Shown here in pieces: positions 47,691-60,716 of a stretch of DNA of 64,000 bases. Each line of letters starts with the position of its first letter. Within the stretch, counting starts at the first letter, position 1. Under the pieces are notes generated by a model. That model ran no database searches, was not told the origin of the DNA, and saw only the letters and a program-made list of their open reading frames with translations. Source of the DNA: Lepisosteus oculatus (Eukaryota; Chordata; Actinopteri; Semionotiformes; Lepisosteidae). A program made the position numbers and the translations under genes. The stretch is taken from NCBI RefSeq assembly GCF_040954835.1, contig NC_090718.1, forward strand, positions 11,547,532-11,611,531. The letters run 5' to 3'.

Positions 47691-49064
47691 CTGCAACAGA
47701 AACGCAGAGCAGCGTCATGGTCACAGCTTGGTGCAACCAGATACTCGGTTTATTCCTCAAGAACCTTGCAGTTAGCAACGCAGTGTGAGCTCATAATTAT
47801 ACTCACTATCTCGGTTGTTATGAAGTCTTTCACCGTTGGAAAGGTTAGATTTAGAGACGCAAACTATACGACTCGACGCATGTGCAACAGAAATAAAAAT
47901 GTCAACAATTTAGTCTTTGTTCTACGGCATGAATAAAAGGGGCTTGTTGTTTACATTGTCAAATTTAAAGCCCGCACCTCAAGTCCAGTCTTTAAATTTT
48001 AACATTCGTCAATTAGATCTGATCGCACCTTTATAGGTTTACGGCAGGCCTTTAAGGATATTAGCTCGGTTTTCAACTTGACGGTGCTTACTTTTCCCCC
48101 TCGACTTCACCTACGTAACTATCATGCCTTTAAACCAACAGTTAAGAACAGATGCATCGGTGGCTCTCCAAAGGAAGGTGCTTGGAAGTTTCCGCTTGTC
48201 TGGCATTTTGTGGTCTTGGTAAGATGGTTTTTGACATTAGAAGAGAGGACATCGGTGAAGACCCTCGCAATGGCTGGCAAAAAGAAAGACTGAAATCAAT
48301 ACAGACGTGCTCTTACTGCTGTTCGCGAGGTTTCACAAGATGCATGTGGCTTAAATGGGAATTTTAATCAGGGATGAATCATAAGATCTTAAATCAAACG
48401 TGATTCTGGCACATTTTGATTCACCGTGTGCCCGATTACAAACATCGGCACTGCCCTCTATCGGCAGGATTTTTAAAAAGTCATTCAGAGTGGTGGAAGC
48501 AAGGTCACTCGCGCAGCATAAGAAGAGTAATTCATATAATTATACCCGATACACAAGTTGTCCAAAAGAAGAAAATATTCGACGTCCCTCCTTGCCAGCA
48601 CAAGGGGTTACTAAACATTGATCCAGTTATTCCTGGATCGGGAATACAGTGCCATTTACAAATCGGTCCTTACAGCTGCTCGGATCATGTAAACTTTTTC
48701 CAAAGCATGCAGGGAACCAGCTTTAGTAACATAGAGGGGTTGCATTAAATGCTTTGATTCCAAGCCGTGTTTAAAAATCCGTCCAGAATCATCGCATATG
48801 CGGCTTTGCGGAGATGTGCTTTAAAATTTCGTAGCAAGTAGTATTACTAGGTTAGGCTGGTGTTTAAGTTGTGGGTGTTGGCGGTTTCTTAAAGCTAGGG
48901 ATTTCTGAAAAAAAAAAGGGTTGAACCCACCCCGCAGGGCTTACAAACGCTAACGGGAAAGATATGTTTAATTAGCAATTAAGCTACGCTACTGATGCTG
49001 ATGTTGAATCTTCCACATGTTCGAATGCTACCTAACGCCGTGCACTTTGACCCCGTGACAAGCT

Positions 49065-49103
49065 GCTTCCGGTTGGAGACGTGGCTCTGTGCTGCCATAT
49101 TGG
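49065..49103 (+). promoter_or_regulatory. ARCN1 promoter elements
   Basis: GCTTCCGG (ETS type, 49065-49072) and GCCATATTGG (49094-49103, with a CCAT YY1-like core) lie 135-175 bp upstream of the ARCN1 ATG, without a TATA box. The spacing fits a TATA-less housekeeping promoter or initiator region. Confidence 0.5.
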
Positions 49104-49237
49104 AGCCGTAGGCTGGGAGACGCCAGTGGAAAGCAGCGGATCGACTCTTGAATATTTTGCAGAGAAAGCGTCTGGAAATTGGGAGGATCCCCCTATCATT
49201 AGGAACGTAATATCTTTTGCAAGCACAAGGAGCGAAA

Positions 49238-52200
49238 ATGGTAAGCCTTGAAGTCTTCTAGTCGGTTACCGAACAGTGCGTTTTAACCGAAAGATGATCG
49301 AGACCAGTCCTTGTTCCGGCTTGGTCAGTGGACGAGAGTCGGAAAGGAAATATAAAGTCTTGATTGAGACAAGGACCGTTAACGGTCCGATTCGCAAGCT
49401 GTTAAGAGGTAGTTTTATTTTTATAAAGAGTTGTCGGACTTCGCGCAGACAGTATCATTAGCGGATAGAGGTTTATAGCGATCAAACCGCTGCTGTCGTA
49501 GGCCCCGCTGGAAATAATGCACTTGGCAGTGAATACAGTAGCTGCTGGCTCGGGTAAAATACCCATTTTTCCTCCCATCCAAGTCATGGTATAAAAAGAG
49601 ACCTTAACTAGGTGAATGGAATAACTCTGTCCTTGTAGCGTAAAACACGGCTCGAGTGACGTGGCTGGCACGTTTAGTGGAGATCGGGAAGAATTTCAGC
49701 TTGGGTGTCTCATACAGCCATGCAATATGGTAAACACTAACAATCAATTATAGTGTGCCTTTTCGTAGACCTCGCCATGATCAAGCTAGCCGATTGCTTT
49801 AGGAAAATGCAAGCTTGCAGCATTTTTATTTACCGACATACTGAACACTAAAGAACCGTCGTTACAAAATAACGAAACCTGTCAAACAAGTTACTTTAAA
49901 AATCTGAATACAGCATTATAAAAACAAGCGACGGACCTCGTACCTACAGCGTTGGAGTAGCACCGACGTCCGAAGGCGATACGTACTTGAATGAACAACT
50001 TCATCAGCTCGGGTCTTGAAATAAATACTACTGCCCAGTTGGGGACTTGGACACCAGTACACGATCTCGTTGTATTCCAGAAAAGGAATCGCACAGATAG
50101 CTGTTGGTCTAAGACCAGGTGATTACGCGCAAGATCGCTTATCGGAGTGCTTCTTAAGCTGGTATTGATGGCGATAGTGTCGCCTTCTGATTTTTATAGC
50201 CGAGTATTTAATCGCAGGCTAAGTGTTTTCAGTTGGCTTTGAGGCGTTCTATAAAATGCTTTGGGTTCACAAAACTAATTAGTGTCGGCCGCGTACTAAT
50301 TTTCGAGATTCACAACTCCCCTGATTCAGGTGTTAGCTGAATTTGTTTACAATTAAGCCACTGGAGGGGAGAGGCAGGAGACACTCTATGGAGTTTGACA
50401 ATCACCCACAAGCCCTTTAGCCAGAATTAAGGGAGCCCGAGAAAAACTGCTTAAAGTTCTGCATGTTGAAGTGGTCAAAAAAACATGAAATGCAATGGTA
50501 TGTCTGAAACCAAGGACGCTGATCAATTCAAGGCATCAGTTAGCACCAGGAATTTAAGAGAGCGGGTGAAACAAAAACTAGCAGAGTCCGTAGGCTGATG
50601 TACTGCTTTTCTGTTCCATCTCATATTTTGGAAATCACAGTACAGATTGAAACGGTTTATAAAACCGGAACACCTGTTTTACTGACCAGGTCACAAGGCG
50701 GTGAAATCTACACTGTTGCGTGTATGAACTGCATCCATCACAGTCTACTTCGCAGGTCCTTTAGGTGTTTTTCAGTGACTCTGTCTGTTCCCCAATATAA
50801 AACAGTTTACATGTCTAGGTTATAGGTGTAGTCACGGTAGACTAGACCTCACAGATGTTTACGTTTACCAGAAAAGCCCAACTATTTGTTGGTCATTTAT
50901 AGATCTAGCGGTGCTACAATCTGACTATATTTAAGGTCTTTTCAAAATATTATGATCTGTGTAGCAAACTTTCTCCCTGATTCTTTCTATGTGTGATGGT
51001 TAAAATCAGGTCTCAGGTCAAATGTTATTGGTGATAATTAAGTGCTTCAAAGGAAGTATAATTAATTGCTTCTCAAGGAATAATCCTGTCTGCTGGTATT
51101 GATTTCAGCAACAGATCTCTCCAGGATTGCATTTCCTTTTCTTTTTAAAGTTCAGGTTGGTGAAACCTGCACACAAACTCCCAAAATGTATTCATCTGAC
51201 AGTTTTAAGAAACACATCCGCAGGGCCAGTCATAGGACTACTTTCAAATAAGCAACAATATGTTTTGGAGTCTTGAGGTTGCTATTTGTGTGTGTGTGTT
51301 GTGTACTTTTTAAAGGGCAGGATGTAGGAAGGAGCAGGCCTTTTCCACAAAAAATGCATCATCACTTTTAAGTATTACGTGCTAATCAGGATGCTGTTTC
51401 AGAAACAGCTCATCTGATTCAGCTGTTGGATTGGTGTAAAATTTCACCATCCTTCCCCATGTGTTTGCTCAGCTTCCAGTACAAAAAGGGGAAAGTACTC
51501 TGATTATTTTCTCCGATGCAGGTTTATTCTACTTATCTAATTCTGCATTTTGCTCCTTGAACACCATGGTGAACACGTAACTGGAAAGTGACGTTGCCGT
51601 GCAGAAATGCTGTTTACCTTATGGATTTTGGGTTAAAGACAACAACAAATGCCTATAGGTTCTTTCTGTGCAAGTTAAGCCTGAGGACGATCGGGATGAA
51701 TCCAGTGCTTGAAGGTGGCTGTCAGTTTGCCACGTGCCAGAAGACCATTGTGACCACTGTGCTGCCGTTGGCTTCAGTCTGACCCCCAGTTCTTAGAAGC
51801 ATGAGAAAGTGTCCCATCTTCCTTCTGGTTACAGCAGACAAGTATATTGGTAGCACCTGGGAACGTTTGGCAGTGTTCATCCTTTGTGCACTTTGGGCAT
51901 GATTTAAATTGGATCATTTCAGGTGTCTTGGTGTTCGAATCATCTGAGCTGTGAAAGGTGTATTCCTTTTAAATGTGTGGTTATGAGACCTTGGGTAAAT
52001 GTAAGGTCCCTTTGCTGCCTTCTTAAATTAGATTATTTCAGTCCTCCGAAATTGGTTTTCGAATTATTAAACCACGAAAGAGATGTACAAGAAATGAAAG
52101 CTATTTATTTTTTTTGTTTGCTTTGTTCAACACAGGCCCCGGCCTTGTTGTATGAAAGCTGTGATTAGAATCCTCCGCGGTGCGGAGCTGGTTCTGTCTT

Positions 52201-55200
52201 TCCAAGATATGTTCTTTTAAAGGTCTGCTGCCTTCCTCTGTAAACAGCACCGTCGCCCTGCATTTCTTAACATTTTTCAGGATACAAAGTAAAAAAAAAA
52301 CAGCATTTAAAATTAAAATAAAGTCTTTGTCCGTTTCCATGGCGAATTTGGATTTTATTACTTCACAGCAGTATGGTAGCAAAAATTGCCACGTGTTTTC
52401 TGAAATGAACGGCCCGCGCTACGGTTTATTCTGGACCTTCGGAACGGGAGAAGAATTGAGGACGCAGAAAACGGGCCAAGAACCTTCAGAACCTTTTGCC
52501 AAGCGTCTGTGCGTGTATTCCTGAGTGCTCATCGGTCCCTTGGAAGACTCCTGCTTGGCAAGGCGGAGAGAAGCACACAGAGTAAACCAAAATGAGGGGA
52601 AGAAAGAAAAGAATCCGAAATCCTCTCCCTGCCATTCCAGGTTAACGCGGTGTTTTTGTGTTTGATAACGGAAGAGCAGCTTTCCATCTTTGTAGGAGTC
52701 ACCCTTCTCGTCTTAGCCATCTAAATGGGGAAAACGTTTCATGAGTACACGATTTAATTACCTGTCTTGTCAGTATTTTTAATATGGCTTGTAAGTTTAG
52801 GGGGAGGAAAATCTATCCTAAAGTTTAATTGCACAAGAGTGCAAAAAAACCTTTCTCCCGTCCCCAGAGTGAACAAAACCCGTCGGGCTTGTGAGACTGA
52901 ACGTGCGAGAGGTCCCCACGCGTGTCGGTTTTCTTCACCGCGCTACAAATCTCTTGTTCCACCTGTGGGCCAGAGAGGGCGCTAACCTGGCTTCAGCACG
53001 GCTTGACAGCTGACACCCCCGTTTTCCCTTCTCTTCCCCGAGGTGCTGTTGGCAGCGGCAGTGTGCACCAAGGCGGGCAAGGCCATCGTGTCGCGCCAGT
53101 TTGTGGAAATGACCCGCACGCGCATCGAAGGCCTGCTGGCGGCCTTCCCCAAGCTCATGAACACGGGCAAGCAGCACACCTTCGTGGAGACGGAGAGCGT
53201 GCGCTACGTGTACCAGCCCCTGGAGAAGCTCTACATGGTGCTCATCACCACCAAGAACAGCAACATCCTGGAGGACCTGGAGACCCTGCGCCTCTTCTCC
53301 CGTGTGGTAAGACGCCCCCCCCTTCCTGCCTCGCCAGGCGTCAGGCCCGACGCAGAAAGTCATCCCTGGTCACGATAAGCCCGCTCATAACTTTCCTACA
53401 GGTTTGTTTTAGTCGTTTGGGCCACCACCTAGAGTGGGACAAACCCAGCCAGGTGAAGTCCATTTTCTACATGGGTCAGAATGTTTTTTGCTGGGTAGCA
53501 GTAGTTGTAGCCAGTAATCTGCCTTTCCTTACCCTTAAATGGGGAAGTGGCATCATTGAGACAAGTTCCAGTCCTCCGGACAGTGCTAACCATCCTTTCA
53601 GCTTAAACAAATGTAAATTACCCCTTCTTTTGTTAATTAATGACCAGTTACATTCTGGGGCTTAAGAGGGTGTCCTGTTCTGATAGGCTACAGGAGCAGA
53701 ACCAAAATTCATTGCATTGATCAAGTCAAACCAGCAGACTTCTGAATGAAGAACCACAAATCAGAGGACACTAAGAGGAAAATATGCTGAAGTCCATTTA
53801 AAACTGAGAACAGGAGGCACTTCTTACCCAAAGGGTTGTGGGGAGCCTGGAACAAAATGCACATCCATGAAAGATCCATGCCAATGCCCTGGCTTCTTTC
53901 AAGAGACAAGTGATCATTAGATGAGCTAACTATTAAACCAGCTAAATGGGCTTAATAGTCTCCTCTTATTCGTAACGTTTCTTATGTCCTAAAACAAACA
54001 CACCTAATTCATAATATAAACACAACATATGGATTCCCAAATGTCTCTGAAAGCTGGCTGAGCTCCATTATCCAGACATCACTAGTTGAAGCCAGGGTTA
54101 CTAAAAGTGTCACCCTGCTGTGGCTGGGATTTACAGACATCGCTAATTGAAGTCTGGGTTACTAACTGTGTAATTTGCTGTAGCTGGGATTCCCAGACAT
54201 CACTGAAGCCTGGGCTAGTAACCGTGTCACCTACTACACCCGGGATTCCCCAGGCTCTGGTGCACTGGGTAGGGCTGGGATTAGCCAGAGCTCTTGCATC
54301 TTTCTAGGAATCAGCTACTCCTGTGACTAGCTGGATCCCTCTTAGGCTTGCAGTGGCGTCAGTGAGACAAGTGTCAATCCTCCAGACAGCGCTAACTGTC
54401 CTTTTGGGTAACGAGGAGTGTGCAGCACCTCGGGTAACGAGTGTCTCTGTGGGAGGGTGTCCGGGGAGCATCTCTTTGTGTCTTTTTGTCCTCGGCGGGT
54501 GTGTGGGATTTTTTTCCACCAGAGAACTGAGTCTTCAAACAATTGAAAATTGTTTTTAAGGTAATAAAAATGAATTGGCGAGTACAAGTTAAAGGACATT
54601 TTAAGTCATCCAGGAGAGATAACTTTAGGGTTTTCTTATTTAGGCCTACATTGTAATAGCTTTAGATATTTACTAAAGATGTAGTCTTAACCTGAATTGC
54701 TCATTCTAAGGATGGCTTAATTGCTTTCAAGTCTTATATCGAAATGAGGTAAAGAATTGTGATTCAGTAAGGACCAGTAACCGGCTTCAGACCAGTAACC
54801 TTGATCTGAGCTTGTACATCGTGATTGCAGAGATATCCCGATGCTTGTGCAGAGGTGACGTGAAAGCCGGGACGCAAATGCACTGTTCACGGCTCGCTCC
54901 TCCCTGCAGATTCCCGAGTACTGTCGCGTGCTGGAGGAGAGCGAGATCTCGGAGCACTGCTTCGACCTGATCTTCGCCTTCGACGAGATCGTGGCGCTGG
55001 GCTACCGCGAGAACGTCAACCTGGCGCAGATCCGCACCTTCACGGAGATGGATTCACACGAGGAGAAGGTGTTCCGCGCTGTGAGAGAGGTGAGGAGCCA
55101 CGGTCTTCTGCTTTTGTGAACCCATCACAAGATCAATCGGTTACTCAGGTGTCCCTTACCTAATGAAATCGTGAGCTTTGTTTTGGAACTATTGTGGCTT

Positions 55201-58200
55201 TTTAAGCTACGCAGATGAAATGATTTCAGGAAAATCTACTCCAACCTCTGGGCTGTAGACTGTTCTACAAACTAAAGGACACAGATCTCCAATCAGTAAA
55301 ACAAGCAAGCAGTCGAATTCAGATGCATTGATCTGCTGTTTTTTAATCGTTCTTTTTGCAAAGCAGGATGCCCCACTGCACATGTGTTTCATATTCGTTA
55401 ATTTGTGTTAATTTGATGTTGGCATTCCAAAACAGGTTGCATATTTATGCAACTTACGCAGCTGGGCATTTTAATAAAACCACCTGAGCGAAACCCCTTG
55501 CTGTAGGACAACCCAGTTTCTGAAACTGCATCCTGTCATTTGCAAGTCCAGAACACTGACCACTACTCCACATTGCTCTTTCTGTGGTATAATTCTAAAG
55601 TACAGGGATTGCGTAGGATTTTCATGTGTATAGTACTGCAGTGAAGTTGTTTTAAGTGGCTCAAGCATCATAAGAATAAATAAAAATGTTCTCGCGTTGG
55701 GAAGATGTGAGCCTGCAAAGGTTTGGTCCAGACTCCGGATCTCACTGTCTCCCACTCCCTTCCCTCAGACCCAGGAGCGCGAGGCCAAGGCCGAGATGCG
55801 CCGGAAGGCCAAGGAGCTGCAGCAGGCCCGCCGCGACGCCGAGCGCTCGGGGAAGAAAGCCCCTGGCTTCGGTGGCTTTGGCAGCTCGGGCATGTCGGGC
55901 AGCAGTCCCATCACCATCACCGACACACTCATCGAACCCGAGAAGCCCAAGGCGACACCAGCACCCAGCAGGTACCCGCGATCACAGCCTGCCTGGCTGA
56001 AATGTAGACGCATTGCTTGACGGATTATTCGAACAGAACGGACAGTCATGACACCGCATTGCTCGTGAGATCATTCAGACAAGAACTGATAGTCATGACA
56101 CCGCATTGCTCGTGAGATCATTCAGACAAGAACTGATAGTCATGACGCAGCTCTGCTCTAGAGATCATTCAGACAAGAACTGATAGTCATGACTCACCTC
56201 TGCTCTAGAGATCATTCAGACAAGAACGGATAGTCATGACGCAGCTCTGCTCTAGAGATCATTCAGGCAGAACGGATAGTCACGACGCAGCTCTGCTCCC
56301 GTGACCCATCAAAAGGAATGGACCGTCGTGACGCAGCTTTGCTCTAACACTCTTCAAACGGAACGGATAGCCTTGAGAGACAGAGAACCCCACATTTCCC
56401 TTCTTCTTTGGGAGGAGTACCAGGGTTTTTCTCCACAGCTGAGTTTTCTTTCCACCTGCAAAGCTCTGGGGCACACCTGTTGCCTGTACCTTGCTTGCCA
56501 GTGTTCAGTGGTAAAAATGGGATCAGTTTCACCTGTGGTTAGAATTGTGCTCTAACGTCTTACAATAACGTTTTCGTTGGATGTTTTGCTGTGGCAGGTC
56601 GAGCGGCCCCAGTAAGGCCCTGAAGCTGGGGGCGAGGGGGAAGGAGGTGGATAACTTTGTGGACAAGCTGAAATCGGAGGGCGAGAACATCATCCTACCC
56701 AGTTCGGGGAAGAGACCCTCAGAGGTGTCCAAAGTGCTGCCCCCTCCTGTCAACATGGAGAGGTAACGGGCAGCTCATGTGGCAGAAGCCACCTTTTCTT
56801 GGGTCGGTAGAGGGTGCACCAGTGAAAACATCAAGAGTGGAAGCACTTGCACGTTCTGATACATCAGTTTTTATGGTGTTTCTTTCTCAAGGAATTGTGC
56901 TCAGTCCTGCCTGTCCAAAGAAATGTTAAAGCTTCTAAACGTGCATGTGCTGTCATAGGGGCGGTTGGTTTTTCCCGTGCACGGGTCCAAACGGGCTCAA
57001 AGCCAGTTCTTCAGGTGATCTGGATGCTTGCAAAAAAACAAGCCACAGCAGTCCAAGATAGAGACTTTCTAAGAATGGACGGCAGAAATGAGATCACCCA
57101 CCCCCACCCCTGACTGCACCTGTCTCTGACCCCTCTCCCTGCAGCGTGCACTTGCGGGTGGAGGAAAAGATCTCCTTGACCTGTGGGCGGGACGGGGGGC
57201 TGCAGAACATGGAGGTACTGGGGATGATCACCCTGCGTGTCTCGGAGGACAAGAGCGGGCGCATTCGCCTGCACGTCCACAACGACGACAAGAAGGGCCT
57301 GCAGCTGCAGGTGAGAGTCCGCCGAGCGGTTAGGGCCATTTCATTTTCCCCCCCAAGCGTCTTGCAGCTCGTATTTGCATGCATGGTAGTTGCATCAGAG
57401 CAGGTGTGAAGAAGCTCATGTTTATGCTCTTATTCAGATTGATCTGGACATCAGTTTAGTTCGACCAGATTTTTTTCCCTAATAAGAGGGGCAGATCCCC
57501 TTTGCTGTGTGAAGCGGTGCTCGTTCTTTTTTTTCCTGCATCCCTCCCTGATTTCTATGACTGCTTTGCACAGACCCACCCCAACGTGGACAAGAAGCTG
57601 TTCACAGCGGAGTCTCTGATTGGCCTGAAAAACCCAGAGAAGTCCTTTCCCCTCAACAACGACGTTGGTGTGCTGAAGTGGAGGCTACAGACCACAGACG
57701 AGTCCTTCATACCTCTCACCAGTGAGTAGTGCCCTGGCGCTGGGGGCTTTCCAGATACTCCTGAAAGGAGCTTGTGAATCTCTCGGGACACTGGGCTGCC
57801 GTGCTATTGTTATCAGCTGGGTCCCACGCGAATCCTAACCTCCCAGGATCTGGGAATGAAAGCAGCAGCATTTAGTGCCAGCCAGTGCAGCGCTTGTTGA
57901 CCTTTTTCTTCCTACAGGACACTTCTGTAAATAGAAAATGTGTGCCCCACACCCACACAAATTACTGGCTTGAGCACATTGTTATTACTGTTCCAAACAA
58001 CGCGTGAACGCAACACAAAACTAATGAAATTAAGCAATATTGGATTTTGTTTTTCCTTTTTTCTTTCCTAAATTCTGCACCACACCTGTTAATGTCTCAC
58101 TGTGCCGCGCTTGAGTGTATTTCAATAGAGCAGTTGCTTGACAAATCCCGAATTTCCGGTCGGCTACCGAAATGCAATCACTACACGCAGTCGATATGCC

Positions 58201-60716
58201 AGTTGACGGGGTTTAAAATAGGCTCTTCAGTGATTCCAATTGTAACAGGCTCTTTTTGGCTGTGTTTCGCCTGAAAAGTCTCGAAAGATTCTGACAAGCT
58301 GCTGGTGGTGATCCAAGCTAAAATGTGCATCAGCTGGGAAGAAAAATTCTGAAAACAAAGGGAACTTCGGGCACTGTATCCTTCAGAGTTTGTGGAAGAC
58401 CTGAAATCATAGTAAAGGGGACATTTCAGCAGAGCCCAGTGGTCATGCTTGATTGAGTCCAGTGCCTAGTTCCTGAGATAATCCAGGTAGCCAGGTGTGC
58501 ACTGACGCTGGGTGAGCAGCGAGGGGTTGCAGTGGTTTCAACTTGCAACAGGCTGGCAAAAAGGTGGATGAGCAGAAAACAAAAAAAACAAGCAAACCCT
58601 CATGCGGTGCAGCCATTGAAGGGGTGGTGTTTTTGCATTCATTGCACCTTGTGGTAGAATTCTGCTGCATGCCTCCGTGATGAAAGACTTGAATTGTCTT
58701 TCAGATCGTCAGCCTCTTTGTCCAGTTCTAACCGGCTCTGATAATTTGGCTCTGCGCGGTTCCCCTTGGGGCACGGGGCCTGGTGGTTTAGAGTCCGCCG
58801 TTGGCAAGAGGAAGCGCTAATCGCTGTAATCGTCACTGAGCTCGCCGCTCTGCGGCACCAGGGGTTAAGCCACTGACTGTGAAGTGGAAATAATATTTAC
58901 AGCATTCCCTGTCGTCGTCCCCCCCCCCGTCTCTCTCCTGCGAGCTAAGTGAAGCCGATTGAGATTGGAGTAGCGTTTCTCCAGTTCAGCAACCATTAGA
59001 AGTCTCAAAGGCACTTACTTACTCAAAGTGCTGTACTAAGGGAATGTAGCGCAGATGAGGGGAAAGTACAACAGTATAGCAACACAGAAGGTAGAGGCGA
59101 GCTAGGCTGAGACCCGTGCATGACAACATGGCTTCAGTTCTCCGATCTTCAGCTCTTTTGGTCTCTCCGGCTGTTTATTTTTCCTCAATGTACTTAACTT
59201 TACATTGCAAACTGTTTTCATCTGTGTTGGTGTAACCTATTGTTAACCAAGGTCAATTTTGTGGGGGGTCATCTCAGTTCTTGATGTGCTCTTTTGTGGT
59301 ACGATGGCTGTGTGATTTGACTAGCAGACGTCACCTGCCCCTCCTCTGTCCCCCTGCAGTTAACTGCTGGCCTTCAGAGAGTGGGAGCGGCTGCGATGTG
59401 AACATTGAGTATGAGCTGCAGGAGGAGGGGCTGGAGCTCAACGATGTCGTCATCTCTATCCCAGTCCCGTGAGTATGCCTGGCCCCCACATGACGCACAC
59501 GCGTTCAGCATGGGCATGAGGTGCCCACAGACTCAACACGTCCACCCTGTTCTCCCATCAGATGAGACCTGAGCCAGATCTAGCGTGCAGCTTTCTTCGT
59601 TACCGTTCCACTCGCATCCTCTGCCTTCCCTCGTGCAGCCATCAGTAAATGCATGCCTGACACTCTTTGGAGGCTGTAGAGAGCAGAAGCTGCTGTGCAT
59701 CTCTGCACCAGCCACGCAGTGCGTAAGAAGCTCTTGAGTCACAGCGCTGGGTTTGCGTCATTTACTCATTCTTACTCAGATGTAGTTTTCCAGGATGTCC
59801 CTAAGCTAAGACATTAGGAACAGCCCGCGCATTTTGACATAGTGGCTTTTCAATCATGAGCCGACGCGTGAGTGTGGCCCCTGCCTCCCCCCCGCTGCAG
59901 CTCGGGAGTGGGCGCCCCCGTGATCGGCGACCTGGACGGCGAGTACCGGCACGACAGCCGCAGGAACGTGCTCGAGTGGTGCTTGCCCGTCATCGACGCC
60001 AAGAACAAGACGGGTAGCCTGGAGTTCAGCATCGCGGGCCAGCCCAACGACTTCTTCCCCGTGCACGTCTCCTTCGTCTCCAAGCGCAACTACTGCGACA
60101 TACAGGTGAGCCTCCGCGCCCCTCCCGCGTGCTGGCGAGAGTTGCCACGATTGGTCTGTTTGTGGTCACATGGTCGCAGTGTTCTGATTGGCTGTTGTGT
60201 GCGGCCAAGATTTCTCGAGCCTACCTCGAGGAAAAAAAGTGGTCTGAAAAAAGGGTAAAGACTGCAGTTAAACTTTAGAGAACTTAAGATTGAAGGGGAG
60301 TGTAGAATCAGTTTGGTGTAGGCAATAAGGTTTTGTAGTAAAGAAAAACTATTTTATTGGAAAAGTCGTGGAGAATTTTCGTGGAGTGACTGTGGGATCC
60401 CCGGTGTGAATATATACATGTGCTATGAGGTGCACTCATCAATACCGATTCTTTCTAACCCTGAAATATAAAAGTAGCGTAGTAGTTCCCCCTTTAAATA
60501 AGGTCCAGCAGGGGGAGCTTTGCTTATTGGAGGAAGAGGCGGGGCGAATGTTCCGTGGGGAGTTTGACTTTCCGGATTCCTGCTCTTTCCTTATTCTTTG
60601 CGCTTGGTTTCCCTCCTCCACCCCAGATTTCCAAAGTCACCCTGGTGGACAGCGACAGCCCTGTGAGGTTCTCCTTGGAAACGTCGTTCGTCGTCGACAA
60701 GTACGAGATACTGTAA
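49238..60716 (+). CDS. arcn1: ARCN1 (archain 1), coatomer subunit delta, 10 coding exons
   Basis: Coding exons: 49238-49240, 53043-53306, 54910-55089, 55769-55971, 56598-56762, 57145-57310, 57574-57721, 59360-59468, 59901-60105, 60627-60716. All introns are GT-AG and phases join into 1533 nt, 510 residues (human 511). The first coding exon holds only the ATG. The N-terminal longin domain (about 1-140) starts [21 protein letters not shown] charged helical linker ([20 protein letters not shown]) follows, then a Gly-rich segment ([13 protein letters not shown]). The C-terminal mu-homology domain (about 270-510) includes [30 protein letters not shown] and the terminal VDKYEIL. Delta-COP is part of the COPI coat that carries cargo from Golgi back to ER. 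The protein is nearly identical to vertebrate orthologues. The linker (about 180-215) is the most diverged part. Introns hold two minisatellites and retroposon fragments. Confidence 0.97.
49241..53042 (+). other. Intron 1 of ARCN1 (3.8 kb)
   Basis: Directly after the initiator codon. No coding sequence or clear repeat was recognised in it. A large first intron behind a minimal coding exon is a natural place for regulatory sequence, but no specific element can be named. Confidence 0.6.
53690..53985 (-). repeat. Dispersed repeat, family R1, copy D
   Basis: Read on -, it has GAATAAGAGGAGACTATTAA, GAAAGAAGCCAGGGCATTGG, TTGTTCCAGGCTCCCCACAA, CCCTTTGGGTAAGAAGTGCC and TCCTGTTCTCAGTTTTAAAT in order. 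This is the longest copy of R1 in the window, and it lies antisense in ARCN1 intron 2. Confidence 0.65.
54071..54252 (+). repeat. Minisatellite, period about 56-61 bp
   Basis: Three and a half units of the form CCAGACATCACTAGTTGAAG, a CTGGGTTACTAA-like word, TGTGTCACC, then GCTGTGGCTGGGATT. Units start near 54072, 54131, 54191 and 54240. It lies in ARCN1 intron 2. Confidence 0.75.
55481..55575 (-). mobile_element. tRNA-derived SINE fragment
   Basis: Read on -, GTAGTGGTCAGTGTTCTGGA is a typical A-box region of fish tRNA-derived SINEs, followed at the right distance by a degraded B box (GCAGTTTCAGAAACTG) and GCAAGGGG. It lies in ARCN1 intron 3. Confidence 0.5.
56010..56370 (+). repeat. Minisatellite, period 47 bp, about 7-8 units
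   Basis: Units read GATCATTCAGACAAGAACTG followed by ATAGTCATGAC and a variable CGCAGCTCTGCTCTAGA or ACCGCATTGCTCGTGA end. The five central units (about 56067-56290) are nearly identical and the edge units are decayed. It begins about 40 bp after exon 4 of ARCN1, in intron 4. Confidence 0.9.
60505..60519 (+). promoter_or_regulatory. CTCF-like motif in ARCN1 intron 9
   Basis: CCAGCAGGGGGAGCT matches the CTCF core except for one base (A for C in GGC). It is a motif match only. Confidence 0.35.

Larger units (their letters stand above)
45600..49050. other. Spacer between HMBS and ARCN1
   Basis: Apart from the entries for 46159-46245, 46385-46465 and 47613-47690, no genes or strong features were recognised. 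The longest open frames (for example 112 codons at 47598-47936 on +) are antisense shadows or AT-rich chance frames. Confidence 0.55.

Noticed and set aside
52922-53665. A 247-codon frame over ARCN1 exon 2
   Set aside because: It is out of frame with the delta-COP protein and runs through the intron.
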